From Acetobacteraceae bacterium (GTDB lineage: Bacteria; Pseudomonadota; Alphaproteobacteria; Acetobacterales; Acetobacteraceae), in assembly GCA_031291725.1 (NCBI GenBank), contig JARLIM010000017.1:124001-188000 (forward strand): a DNA stretch of 64,000 nucleotides. Reading direction: 5' to 3'. Shown piece after piece: positions 48,472 through 57,191 of this stretch. Numbering within the stretch: position 1 is the stretch's first letter; the number at the start of each line of letters is the position of its first letter. The position numbers and the translations under genes were made by a program. The notes beneath the pieces were generated by a model that worked only from the letters and a program-made list of their open reading frames with translations, was not told the DNA's origin and ran no database searches.

Positions 48472-49167
48472 GTGCTGTCCTTGTTATACACCATTCCCAC
48501 AGCCGGCGCGCGCAGATGGCGCGTGGCGATTGTGGCGTTGACGCTTGCCGCTGTCGCGGTGGCATCGGCGTCGGCCGGCGAGAGCGACGTGGCCGTTGGC
48601 CGCATGATCGCTGCGCAAAGCCTCATCCCAGGCCGTGTCGCCTGTGCCGCCTGCCATATGGAAAATGGGGCCGGGCAGCCGGATGTGGGCATTCCCCGGC
48701 TGGCTGGGCTGGACGCACGGCAGTTGGAAGAACAGCTCGCCTATTTTGCCAAGGGCGAACGCCGCAGCGCCGCGATGGCACCCTATGCCGTCGCCCTGAA
48801 CAACACGCAGCGCCGTCAGGTTGCCGCGTATTTCGCCAGCCTGCCGGTCCCCGCGGAACCGGACCGTCTCGCCAGCACGCCGCAGCAATTGGCGCGCGGG
48901 CGCTCGCTCTATGCCGATGGCGATCAGCACACCGAGATGCAGGCCTGCGTGCAGTGCCACGGTGTCACTGGGCTCGGGGTAGGCCAGTTCTCGCCCCGTC
49001 TGGCCGGGCAATCGGCAGCCTATGTCGCCGATCAATTGGCCCGTTGGCGGGCGGGCGATATGCGCGACCCGAAAGGTGCCTTCATGCAGGCCGAGGCCCG
49101 CACACTTTCAGACACCGATATCGCGGCCGTTGCGGCCTATGTCGCTCATCTCGGACAGGAACCATGA
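48472..49167 (+). CDS. tsdB: Di-haem cytochrome c, TsdB-like
   Basis: The 231-residue exported cytochrome has two haem sites (VACAACHMENGAG and QACVQCHGVTGLG) in two repeated c4-like domains. In many bacteria such a protein, TsdB, is encoded just before tsdA and accepts its electrons. GTG at 48472 is preferred because GGAG lies 6 bases upstream and a signal sequence (VAIVALTLAAVAVASASA) follows; an in-frame upstream ATG is weaker. The stop overlaps the tsdA start by 4 bases. Confidence 0.82.
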   Translation: MLSLLYTIPTAGARRWRVAIVALTLAAVAVASASAGESDVAVGRMIAAQSLIPGRVACAACHMENGAGQPDVGIPRLAGLDARQLEEQLAYFAKGERRSAAMAPYAVALNNTQRRQVAAYFASLPVPAEPDRLASTPQQLARGRSLYADGDQHTEMQACVQCHGVTGLGVGQFSPRLAGQSAAYVADQLARWRAGDMRDPKGAFMQAEARTLSDTDIAAVAAYVAHLGQEP

Positions 49168-50123
49168 CGAACCGTATTCTTCTCTCGGTCGGCTTGCTTG
49201 CCGCTGGAATCGTCGGCGGCGTGGTGATTGCCTCCACAACGGCGCTGCATGTCAGCCCCAGCTTCCCGTATGTCTCAACCACGGCACATCAGTTTGCGTT
49301 CAAGCCGCGCACTGACGACCAGATTCCCAAAACGCCGTTTGGCGACATGGTGCGGCTGGGCGAGAACATCTTCCGCGATCCGCAGACCTATGCCGCCAAA
49401 TATGTCGGCAATGACCTGCACTGCACCAACTGCCATCTTCAGGCCGGGCGTCTTGCCGGAGCCTCGCCGATGTGGGCGGCCTACACCGCCTATCCGGCCT
49501 ATCGCAGCAAGAACGGCCATGTGAATTCGTATCAGGAGCGGCTGCAAGGCTGCTTCCGCTACAGCATGAACGGCAAAGTGCCACCGTTGGGCGATCCGGT
49601 GCTGGTGGCGCTGGAATCCTATTCCTACTTCCTTGCCAAAGGTCTGCCGGTGGGCGAGGACGCGCCGGGGAAGGGCTTCCCCGCCTTGGCCAAACCGGCC
49701 GAGCCACCCGATTACAAGCGTGGGGGCGAGGTGTATGCCCGTGCCTGTGCCTCCTGCCATGCCGCAGACGGGCAGGGGCAATCCTCGGCCAACAAGGTCG
49801 CCTTCCCGCCGCTGTGGGGTGCGCGCTCCTATAATTGGGGCGCGGGGATGACGAACGTGAAAAGTGCGGCCGCGTTCATCCGCGCCAACATGCCGCTCAA
49901 TCTGGGCGGTTCGCTCAGCGAGCAGGAAGCCTGGGATGTCGCCCTCTACATCGACAGTCAGGTGCGCCCGCAAGACCCACGCTTTGACGGCGATGTGCAG
50001 AGCACGCGCAAGAAATACCAGAACACGCCGATGTCGATGTACGGCCAGACCGTCAACGGCGCCGTGCTGGGTGATCCGGCAGTGACACCGCCCTCCGGCA
50101 CCGTGCCGGCCACGGCCAATTAG
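49164..50123 (+). CDS. tsdA: Thiosulfate dehydrogenase TsdA
   Basis: TsdA oxidises two thiosulfate molecules to tetrathionate in the periplasm. The 319-residue protein has an N-terminal membrane helix or signal and two haem sites: DLHCTNCHLQAGR near residue 87 and ARACASCHAADGQG near residue 195. The rare Cys haem ligand lies in ERLQGCFRYSMNG near residue 129. The GARSYNWGAGMTNV and RPQDPRF segments are also typical of TsdA. It is followed closely by terminal oxidase genes, suggesting direct electron transfer to oxygen. Confidence 0.92.
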   Translation: MTNRILLSVGLLAAGIVGGVVIASTTALHVSPSFPYVSTTAHQFAFKPRTDDQIPKTPFGDMVRLGENIFRDPQTYAAKYVGNDLHCTNCHLQAGRLAGASPMWAAYTAYPAYRSKNGHVNSYQERLQGCFRYSMNGKVPPLGDPVLVALESYSYFLAKGLPVGEDAPGKGFPALAKPAEPPDYKRGGEVYARACASCHAADGQGQSSANKVAFPPLWGARSYNWGAGMTNVKSAAAFIRANMPLNLGGSLSEQEAWDVALYIDSQVRPQDPRFDGDVQSTRKKYQNTPMSMYGQTVNGAVLGDPAVTPPSGTVPATAN

Positions 50124-50133
50124 GGAGCGCACG

Positions 50134-50271
50134 ATGCGCGAGCATTCCTCTTCCGGCGCAGAACTGCCGCCGACCCAGCCCATCGGCGCCTGGGTGGTGG
50201 GCGGTTTCCTGCTGTTCGCCGTGCTGACCATCTGGACGTTGGCAGCGGTTATCTTCCAGGTCCGCAGCTAG
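50134..50271 (+). CDS. Small single-helix membrane protein, oxidase subunit IIa-like
   Basis: The 45-residue product (MREHSSSGAELPPTQPIG, then one hydrophobic helix WVVGGFLLFAVLTIWTLAAV) lies 10 bases after tsdA and 9 before the oxidase subunit II gene. Thermus-type ba3 oxidases have a comparable one-helix subunit IIa. A GGGAGCG site precedes the ATG. The position and topology support it as a real oxidase subunit; sequence similarity cannot be judged. Confidence 0.7.
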   Translation: MREHSSSGAELPPTQPIGAWVVGGFLLFAVLTIWTLAAVIFQVRS

Positions 50272-50280
50272 GAACGCAGC

Positions 50281-50811
50281 ATGACCGACAATTCCCCCTC
50301 GGCGGCCTTCGAGCATGGCTTTCACACAGTGGCAGAGCGCCATGAGCGCATCTGGCTGTTCATCTCGCTGGCGCTGTTGAGCCTGTTGATGGCAGGTGCG
50401 ATGTATTTCGTGGTGGCGGATTATGGCGTGGTGGTGAAAACCGCCGGCTATCAGCGCCACCCGGAAGATGCAGCCACCGGCGCCTTCGCGGTGGATCAGG
50501 GCCTTATGCGGACCGGGCCGAATACCTATGCGGTGCACATGCTCGCCCATCTTTGGCAATGGACGCCAAGCCCGCTGCATGTGCCGCAGAATGCGGAGAT
50601 CACCTTCTACATCACCAGCTCCGACGTGCTGCACGGCTTCGAGGTGCAAGGCACCACGATCAACGTGACCGCCATTCCCGGCACGATTGGCAAGGTGACC
50701 TACACCTTCCGCCATGCTGGCAGTTACAACATCATCTGCAATGAGTTCTGCGGCATCGAGCATCAGAACATGCTGGGGCGGATCATCGTCGATCCGGCAA
50801 ATCACTCATGA
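50281..50811 (+). CDS. Cytochrome c oxidase subunit II, ba3 type
   Basis: The 176-residue protein has one membrane helix (short, as in B-type oxidases) and a cupredoxin domain. The CuA ligands are SDVLHGF (His) and CNEFCGIEHQNM (two Cys, His, Met; about residues 153-164). It takes electrons from cytochromes such as the upstream TsdB. It overlaps the subunit I gene by 4 bases. Confidence 0.93.
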   Translation: MTDNSPSAAFEHGFHTVAERHERIWLFISLALLSLLMAGAMYFVVADYGVVVKTAGYQRHPEDAATGAFAVDQGLMRTGPNTYAVHMLAHLWQWTPSPLHVPQNAEITFYITSSDVLHGFEVQGTTINVTAIPGTIGKVTYTFRHAGSYNIICNEFCGIEHQNMLGRIIVDPANHS

Positions 50812-52541
50812 GCGCCACCACGCACGGCAACATCGCGCTACCGCACGCCAGCACAGATTCGGCCGAACGTCGGTTGATGCTGGGTTTCCTGGTTTTTGGT
50901 TTCTCGGCGCTGTTCATCGGTGCCAGCATTGGCCCCTTACAGGCGTTGAATTACGGCGGGATCAACCTCTACCCGTATCTTCGCCCACTGTTGCAGACCT
51001 ATTATCAGGGCCTGACGGTGCATGGTGTGCTGAATGCCTATGTGTTCACCTTCTTCCTGGCCTGTGGGCTGTTGGTTTATCTGCCCGCGCGCGAACTCGG
51101 CCTGTCGCCCAATCTGCTGCTGTGGCGTGCCTGTTTCGGGCTGATGGTTGTCGGAACGCTGATGCTGCTGGTGGGGATGTTCGATAATTCGTCGAGCGTG
51201 CTCTACACCTTCTATCCGCCGCTGAAGGGCAGCGCGCTGTTCTATCTCGGCCTGACGTTGCTGGTGGTGGGCAGCCTGTTTCCGCTGCCGATCCTGCTGG
51301 ATCTGCGCGGCCGTTGGAGGCGCCAACGCCCCGGCGAGATCACCCCGTTGGCGACGTATATGAGTCTGGCCACGATGCTGATGTGGTTCCTGGCAGGCTT
51401 CGGCGCGGCGGCGGAGTTGTTGGTGCAACTGGACCCTTGGGTGCTGGGACTGACGCAGACCGTCGATCCTTCCATCGCACGCACGCTGTTCTGGTGGACC
51501 GGGCATCCGATTGTCTATTTCTGGCTGATGCCGGCGTATGTGTCCTGGTATTGCCTGCTGCCCAAGCAGGCGGGCGGCAAGCTGGTGTCGGACCCGGCGG
51601 CGCGGATGACCTTCGCGCTGCTGTTGATCTTCTCGCTGCCGGTGGGCAGCCATCATCAATATCTCGACCCCGGCATCTCGCCGGTGTGGAAAGTCATTCT
51701 GACCGCTCTGACCCTTTCGGTGGCGCTGCCCAGCCTGATCACCGCCTTCACGATGGCGTTGAGCCTGGAATATGGCGGGCGGTTGCGCGGAGGGCGCGGG
51801 GTGTTGGGTTGGTTCACCGCCCTGCCCTGGCGCAATGCCGGCGTGGCGGCGCAGGTGTTGGCGATGATCACCTATATCTTCGGCGGCGCCGGCGGTGTGG
51901 TGAACGGCTCATGGCAGCTGGACAACATCGTGCACAACACGATCTGGATTCCTGGGCATTTCCATCTGACAGTCGGCACCGCCACCGCGATGACCTTCAT
52001 GGGTGTTTCCTTCTGGATGCTGCCGCATCTGACCGGCCGCACATTGCTGATGCCGCGCCTGGCGCTGGCCTCGGCGTGGCTGTGGTTTATCGGCATGTCG
52101 ATCTTCGCATTCGGCATGCATTGGGCCGGCCTGCTTGGCGTGCCGCGTCGGGCCTGGGTGTCGTATATGCCGCAGGAGGCCTATGATCGCGTCTACGGTC
52201 TTGCCCATCTGCCGCTCGGGTTGGTGGCGCTGGGCGGGGTGATTTTGTGGCTGGCGGTGGTGGCGTTCTATCTGGTGTTCTTCGGCTCGCTGTTGTTCTC
52301 GCGGCAGGGCACGGAGGAGCCGATCCCGTTCGCCCAAGCCTTCCACCGCCGCGCCAGCTACGCCATCGGCCAGCCTGTGGGCGATCTGCCGGGTGAGCCG
52401 ACGCCGAAGCTTGCCCGCGCGCTGGAGCATCTCGGCCTGATCACCGCCTTCACGGCGTTCATCACCCTGGCGGCCTATATTCCGATCCTGTGGCCGATGA
52501 TCCGGAATGCCACCCAGGCGACGGGTTGGAACGTGTGGTGA
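50808..52541 (+). CDS. Haem-copper oxidase subunit I, B/ba3 type
   Basis: The 577-residue subunit has about 13 helices and all metal ligands: TVHGVLNA (low-spin haem), GHPIVYFWLMPAY (CuB His with cross-linked Tyr), GSHHQYLDPG (CuB His pair) and HNTIWIPGHFHLTVG (haem a3 and low-spin haem). Lack of the A-family D-channel context and the short subunit II place it with B-type oxidases, which usually have high oxygen affinity. It is coupled to SCO and CtaG genes downstream. Confidence 0.93.
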   Translation: MSATTHGNIALPHASTDSAERRLMLGFLVFGFSALFIGASIGPLQALNYGGINLYPYLRPLLQTYYQGLTVHGVLNAYVFTFFLACGLLVYLPARELGLSPNLLLWRACFGLMVVGTLMLLVGMFDNSSSVLYTFYPPLKGSALFYLGLTLLVVGSLFPLPILLDLRGRWRRQRPGEITPLATYMSLATMLMWFLAGFGAAAELLVQLDPWVLGLTQTVDPSIARTLFWWTGHPIVYFWLMPAYVSWYCLLPKQAGGKLVSDPAARMTFALLLIFSLPVGSHHQYLDPGISPVWKVILTALTLSVALPSLITAFTMALSLEYGGRLRGGRGVLGWFTALPWRNAGVAAQVLAMITYIFGGAGGVVNGSWQLDNIVHNTIWIPGHFHLTVGTATAMTFMGVSFWMLPHLTGRTLLMPRLALASAWLWFIGMSIFAFGMHWAGLLGVPRRAWVSYMPQEAYDRVYGLAHLPLGLVALGGVILWLAVVAFYLVFFGSLLFSRQGTEEPIPFAQAFHRRASYAIGQPVGDLPGEPTPKLARALEHLGLITAFTAFITLAAYIPILWPMIRNATQATGWNVW

Positions 52542-52548
52542 TCGCGGC

Positions 52549-53157
52549 ATGAGAAAATTGTCGCGTCTGTTGATGCGCTATTCCATCCCGCTGATGATGG
52601 CGCTGGGGCTGGGGGCGGTCTGGCTGAGTTCCGCGCGACAGCATCTTTCGCCGCAAGCGGGCACCGCAATGGCTGACCGCCGTGCCCCTGCACTGCAACT
52701 GAGCGACGATATCGGCCGACATTTCAGCCTCGCCGACCAGCGCGGTCGGGTGGTGCTGGTCTATTTCGGCTATGCCTCCTGCCCGGATATCTGCCCGACC
52801 ACGCTGGCGGCGATGCAGACGGTTTGGCAGCATCTGGGAGCCGATCGGGACCGGTTTCGCCTCGTCTTCGTCACGCTGGACCCGGAGCACGACACCGCCC
52901 CGGTGCTGCACGACTATCTTGCCAATTTCCCGCCCGCGCCGCTGGGGCTGACCGGCTCGGTGGCCGACATCACCGCGGCGGCGAAGGACTGGGGGATTGA
53001 ATGGCACCGCGCCGCCGATCCCCGCTTCATTGACCACAATTCTGTCATCCAGGTGGTGGGGCCGGATGGCGGGATGAAGCTGCGCTTCGGCTATTCGCAA
53101 CTCGGTGACCCTGCCGCTGTGGCGCATGATCTGTTGCAGGTGCTGCATGCGGGCTGA
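52549..53157 (+). CDS. SCO1/SenC-type copper chaperone
   Basis: The 202-residue membrane-anchored thioredoxin-fold protein has the copper motif GYASCPDICPTTL and a distal His (FIDHNSVIQ). SCO proteins load the CuA centre of subunit II. ATG 52549 follows the subunit I stop by 7 bases; an earlier in-frame start would lie inside that gene. Confidence 0.92.
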   Translation: MRKLSRLLMRYSIPLMMALGLGAVWLSSARQHLSPQAGTAMADRRAPALQLSDDIGRHFSLADQRGRVVLVYFGYASCPDICPTTLAAMQTVWQHLGADRDRFRLVFVTLDPEHDTAPVLHDYLANFPPAPLGLTGSVADITAAAKDWGIEWHRAADPRFIDHNSVIQVVGPDGGMKLRFGYSQLGDPAAVAHDLLQVLHAG

Positions 53158-53770
53158 CCGCCTGCGCATCCTGAGCGCGATCTGCGGCGTTCTGATGCTC
53201 GGCTGGGGCTTTTGGGGCATACACGACCCGTTGGCCTCGATGGCGAGCTACACTGCGGCCTTGATGGTGCTCAACCAGATCGCACCGCCCTTGCTGCTGC
53301 TGGCAGTGCCGCGTCGGGTGGCCGGTGGCGTATTCGGCGACATGCTGTTCGATCCGCTGGCGGCGAGCGTGGTGTTTGTCGGATTGAGCGTGGCCATAAG
53401 CCTGCCGGGGATTTTTGACCGCAGCCTTGCCGGTGCGCTGTATGCCGCCCCGCTCGGCTTGCTGGAATTGATCGCCGGGCTGATGTTCTGGGGACAGTTG
53501 ATGCCGGCAACCCGGCGCATCGCCCGTCTTTGGCTGGCGGGAACTCTGGGATGGCTGGGCAGTCTGCCGATGATGGTGGTGGCGCTGGTGTGGATGTTGT
53601 GGCCGGATGTGCTCTACACGCCGTATCTGGACGTGATCTGCCGTTGGAACGTGCCGCCGATCACCGATCAACATTGGGCGGGCTTTGTGATGTTCCTTGC
53701 GGGCCTGCCATTGCAATTGGCGGCGGCGTGGTTGGTGCTGGGGATTGGCCGCCACAGCGAGACTGCTTAA
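53147..53770 (+). CDS. CtaG-family oxidase assembly membrane protein
   Basis: The 207-residue protein has about six hydrophobic helices and resembles the caa3_CtaG family (FGIHDPLASMASYTA-like start, LMFWGQLMP, MMVVALVWMLWPDVLYTPY). CtaG proteins assist CuB or oxidase assembly. It overlaps the SCO stop by 11 bases and closes the tsd-oxidase operon. Confidence 0.82.
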   Translation: MRADRLRILSAICGVLMLGWGFWGIHDPLASMASYTAALMVLNQIAPPLLLLAVPRRVAGGVFGDMLFDPLAASVVFVGLSVAISLPGIFDRSLAGALYAAPLGLLELIAGLMFWGQLMPATRRIARLWLAGTLGWLGSLPMMVVALVWMLWPDVLYTPYLDVICRWNVPPITDQHWAGFVMFLAGLPLQLAAAWLVLGIGRHSETA

Positions 53771-53848
53771 AGATCGCGCCGACAGGACATAGACAGATTT
53801 GCCGCGACCGCCGACGGTCAGGCAGGGCGTTAGAAAGGCAGTGGCGCG

Positions 53849-54997
53849 ATGCGGATCACGGCTCTCACCAGCTACATCGTCCCACCACGCTGGCTGTTCC
53901 TCAAGATCGAGACCAGCGAGGGCATCGCCGGATGGGGAGAGCCGGTGGTGGAAGGCCGCGCCCACACAACGGCCGCGGCGGTGGCGGAATTGGCCGATTA
54001 TCTGATCGGCAAAGACCCGTTCCTCATCGAGGATCATTGGACGGTGATGTATCGCGGCGGCTTCTATCGCGGCGGGGCGGTGCATATGAGCGCCATTGCC
54101 GGGATCGATCAGGCATTGTGGGACATCAAGGGCCGCGCGCTCGGCGTGCCGGTGCATCAACTGCTCGGCGGGCAGCTGCGCGACAAGATCCGCGTCTATT
54201 CCTGGATCGGTGGCGACCGCCCGGCCGATGTGGCCGCTGCCGCCCGCGACGTGGTGGCGCGCGGCTTCACGGCGGTGAAGATGAACGGGGCGGAGGAGCT
54301 GCAATTCGTCGACAGTCACGCCAAGATCGACGCGATCATCGCCAATGTCGCCGCCGTGCGCGAGGCGGTTGGCCCCTATGTGGGGATCGGTGCCGATTTC
54401 CATGGCCGCGTGCACAAGCCGATGGCCAAGGTGCTGGCCAAGGAATTGGACCAGTTCAAGCTGATGTTTATCGAGGAGCCGGTGCTGAGCGAGAATGCCG
54501 AGGCGCTCAAGGAGATCGCCAATCACTGCTCAACCCCCATCGCTTTGGGCGAGCGGCTGTTTTCGCGCTGGGATTTCAAACACATCCTCGCCGGCGGCTA
54601 TGTGGACATCATCCAGCCCGACCCGTCGCACGCCGGCGGCATCACCGAAACCCGCAAAATTGCCGCGATGGCCGAGGCCTATGACGTGGCTTTGGCGCTG
54701 CATTGCCCGTTGGGGCCGATAGCCCTGGCCGCCAATCTTCAGCTCGATGCCGTCTGCTACAACGCCTTCATTCAGGAGCAGAGCCTGGGCATTCACTACA
54801 ATGCCGGCAGCGACCTGCTCGACTATCTGAAAGACCCCTCGGTCTTCGCCTACAAGGACGGCTTCGTCGCCATTCCGCAGGGGCCGGGATTGGGGATCGA
54901 GGTGGATGAGGATGTCGTCCGCCGCCGCGCCGCAGAGGGCCATCGCTGGCGCAACCCGATCTGGCGGCACCAGGATGGCAGTTTCGCCGAGTGGTAG
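53849..54997 (+). CDS. dgoD: D-galactonate dehydratase (enolase superfamily)
   Basis: The 382-residue enzyme removes water from D-galactonate to give 2-keto-3-deoxygalactonate. It starts with the capping domain (MRITALTSYIVPPRWLFLKIET) and shows the barrel motifs VKMNGAEE, GADFHGRVHKPMAK, FIEEPVL, ALGERLFSRWDF and HCPLGPIALAANLQ, in good agreement with DgoD. It has its own start after 78 bases from the CtaG gene. It is cut off from the related sugar-acid genes by a foreign islet. Confidence 0.9.
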   Translation: MRITALTSYIVPPRWLFLKIETSEGIAGWGEPVVEGRAHTTAAAVAELADYLIGKDPFLIEDHWTVMYRGGFYRGGAVHMSAIAGIDQALWDIKGRALGVPVHQLLGGQLRDKIRVYSWIGGDRPADVAAAARDVVARGFTAVKMNGAEELQFVDSHAKIDAIIANVAAVREAVGPYVGIGADFHGRVHKPMAKVLAKELDQFKLMFIEEPVLSENAEALKEIANHCSTPIALGERLFSRWDFKHILAGGYVDIIQPDPSHAGGITETRKIAAMAEAYDVALALHCPLGPIALAANLQLDAVCYNAFIQEQSLGIHYNAGSDLLDYLKDPSVFAYKDGFVAIPQGPGLGIEVDEDVVRRRAAEGHRWRNPIWRHQDGSFAEW

Positions 54998-55034
54998 ACG
55001 CGAGGATTGCCTGGATCACCGGGGCGACCAAGGT

Positions 55035-55060
55035 GGTGGGACCCCTTTCGGGGACCCACC
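55035..55060. repeat. Hairpin related to the 1177-1190 palindrome
   Basis: Arms GGTGGGACCCC and GGGGACCCACC (one mismatch) with a TTTC loop lie shortly after dgoD and are followed by CCCACCCTAC. That 10-mer is the complement of 1173-1182. It may terminate dgoD, mark the left end of the islet, or be a REP-like copy. Confidence 0.6.
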
Positions 55061-55080
55061 CTACGGCGGCTCTGTAGGTT

Positions 55081-55188
55081 TCAGAGGCCCGGCAGCGCCG
55101 CGGTGAAGGCGCGACGGCGTGCGAGCTAGCCGAGAGCTACAATGTCGCCAAATCCACCATCGCCCGCATTACACGGGGCGTAGCATGA
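55081..55188 (+). pseudogene. C-terminal HTH fragment of a site-specific recombinase
   Basis: The 36-codon frame reads EARQRRGEGATACELAESYN and VAKSTIARITRG before its stop. This is the style of the resolvase/invertase C-terminal helix-turn-helix (arginine-rich lead, then A-SYNV-KSTI-RI). No catalytic domain remains. Its TGA overlaps the ATG of the WGR gene (ATGA). The assignment rests on a short segment. Confidence 0.5.
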
Positions 55189-55430
55189 TTGCTGTAGTCC
55201 TGTATCGTATCGAGCAAGCGCAGAACAGGGAGCGCTACTAGACCCTCGCCTTCAAGCGCGAGTTGTTCGCTGCGTGGTGCGTAATCACCGAATGGGGCCG
55301 CATTGGCAGAAATGGGCAGAAGCGCTGCATCCCCTTCGCTACTCCGACCGAGGCCGAGGCTGCTCTTTCTAGCCAGCAGCGGGCGACGGAACGGCGCATC
55401 TACAAAACCTTTAGTTTGGAGCAAAACTGA
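55185..55430 (+). pseudogene. WGR-domain protein interrupted by a TAG
   Basis: The frame starts MIAVVLYRIEQAQNRERY, meets TAG at 55239-55241, and continues TLAFKRELFAAWCVITEWGR then IGRNGQKRCIPFATPTEAE to a TGA at 55428. The EWGRIGRNGQ core and surrounding strands are those of WGR domains, which bind nucleic acids in PARPs and bacterial proteins. Apart from the single stop the domain is complete (81 codons). The TGA directly precedes the ATG of the KAP-like gene, so the two were probably one operon. Confidence 0.7.
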
Positions 55431-57191
55431 ATGTCCGTTGCGTTCGCTAAAAAGGCTTTGCAAAGATTTCTGTCAGACCCGGAGCCGGAGGTGCTTTGCA
55501 TCAAAGGAAATTGGGGAGTGGGGAAAACATACGCTTGGAATGAGGCCGTAAAAGAAGCGGTTTCTAGTAAAACGTTGAAGCTAAGAAAATATGCTTACGT
55601 ATCATTATTTGGGATAAAGGATTCGTCGGATATTTTGCAGTCAGTGTTTGCGCTCGCAGAAAATACATATCCGTCGGAAAATAAGACGGTAGTTCCCAAA
55701 AATATTATTGGGTATAATTTGCACGAAATGGAACTGGGGAAGAAATTTAGGTCACTCCTCGGCTTTGCCTCAGAACATGTTTCTGTTCCTCATATCGCAG
55801 GCTTGGGTGGGGTGGCCCGCGCAGTATTGTCAAGCTTCGTGGGTGATACGCTGGTTTGTATCGATGACTTCGAGCGCAAAGGCAAATCCGTCACCGTCAA
55901 CGAGATAATGGGCGTTATCGCGCAACTGCGCGATGCGCGACGGTGCAAAGTTGTCCTCATTCTCAACGAAGACAGTTTAGATGAAAAAGAGAAAGAGGAG
56001 TTCCACCGATACTCTGAGAAGGTCATCAATCGCGCAATTCAATTTAAGCCTACCGAAGCAGAGGCTACCGCTATCGCGTTTCCAGGAAATGACGATCTAA
56101 ACGAATGTTTGCGTAAATATTGTGAAAATCTTGGAATCTTAAATATTAGGATAATGCTTAAGATGCTCCGCATTGCTAAAGAACTATTGGATTTAGTCAA
56201 GACAACAGATGAATATGTCAGAAATGCCATACTTAGATCATTGGTTGTTCTGGTGTGGGCGGCTTTTTCACCACCGGGCGAAGGCGCCCCCTCCCTCGCT
56301 TATCTGAAGGACAAACGCTTTGGGCATTTTATGGGGTATGACGACAAAAAAGTTTCCCCGCAGGAGACCGAGTGGGGCGTGATGCTGAACGATTACGGAT
56401 TTTCTCACTGTGACGAACTCGGCCTGCTAATGATTAGCGGTATCGAACAAGGGTTTTTCAACGACGAGAAAGTATCTATTGAGATTGAGAAATTGCTTAT
56501 AAACACTGCTAAAATTCGTGGGGAAGCGGCCTTGACGGCAGCATGGGCTGCTTACCACGATTCATTCGACGACAACGCGGATGAAGTCGCAAGCTCCCTC
56601 TATGACGGGTTCCTCAAGAATATCTCATATTTAACTCCTCTCAATTTAAACGGTGCTGTTATCATATTAAAAACGACTGGACATGTCACACAAGCCCATG
56701 ACTTGTTGAAAAGATATATTGATGCGCACTGCGGCGAGGACATATTTGACCTCTCGGAAGACGTATTCGGGGGGTATGTAACTGACCCCGATGTCGTTGC
56801 GGCATTCGCGGAAAAGGCCAAGGAGAAGGTAGACAATCTGCCCGTGCCGATGGAGGCCGCCACCCGGATTTCCAACGGCGGATGGAGCTTAAAAGACGAA
56901 GAAAGTCTAGCAGCTCTTTCCGTGGATGACTTTGTGGTCGCATTCAAATCGGCCAAAGGCAAGGAACGACGGACTCTTATATTTGGCAGCTTAGAGTTCC
57001 GCAAAATTTCAAATGCATCCGAGCGCCAGATGCGCATCGCTCAAAACGCCAAAGCGGCACTTGCGAAAATAGGTCAGGAAAGCCCGCTGAATGCACGTCG
57101 CCTAGAGGCATACGGAATCAAGCTTGATAATCCAAAAGACGTTAAAACGGCGGAGGGCCAAGCTGGTGGCGATCAACCATTGCGCGCCTGA
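55431..57191 (+). CDS. KAP-like P-loop NTPase of unknown function
   Basis: The 586-residue protein opens with a P-loop NTPase domain: Walker A GNWGVGKTYAW (residues 26-36), Walker B LVCIDDFERKG (about 141-151) and a sensor-like VVLILNEDSLDEKEKEE. No membrane helix is apparent, unlike typical KAP ATPases. The remaining 350 residues are helical and unassigned. The AT content is clearly higher than in flanking genes, pointing to horizontal transfer. Related NTPases occur in anti-phage defence islands, but no effector domain can be named here. It directly follows a broken WGR gene. Confidence 0.75.
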   Translation: MSVAFAKKALQRFLSDPEPEVLCIKGNWGVGKTYAWNEAVKEAVSSKTLKLRKYAYVSLFGIKDSSDILQSVFALAENTYPSENKTVVPKNIIGYNLHEMELGKKFRSLLGFASEHVSVPHIAGLGGVARAVLSSFVGDTLVCIDDFERKGKSVTVNEIMGVIAQLRDARRCKVVLILNEDSLDEKEKEEFHRYSEKVINRAIQFKPTEAEATAIAFPGNDDLNECLRKYCENLGILNIRIMLKMLRIAKELLDLVKTTDEYVRNAILRSLVVLVWAAFSPPGEGAPSLAYLKDKRFGHFMGYDDKKVSPQETEWGVMLNDYGFSHCDELGLLMISGIEQGFFNDEKVSIEIEKLLINTAKIRGEAALTAAWAAYHDSFDDNADEVASSLYDGFLKNISYLTPLNLNGAVIILKTTGHVTQAHDLLKRYIDAHCGEDIFDLSEDVFGGYVTDPDVVAAFAEKAKEKVDNLPVPMEAATRISNGGWSLKDEESLAALSVDDFVVAFKSAKGKERRTLIFGSLEFRKISNASERQMRIAQNAKAALAKIGQESPLNARRLEAYGIKLDNPKDVKTAEGQAGGDQPLRA

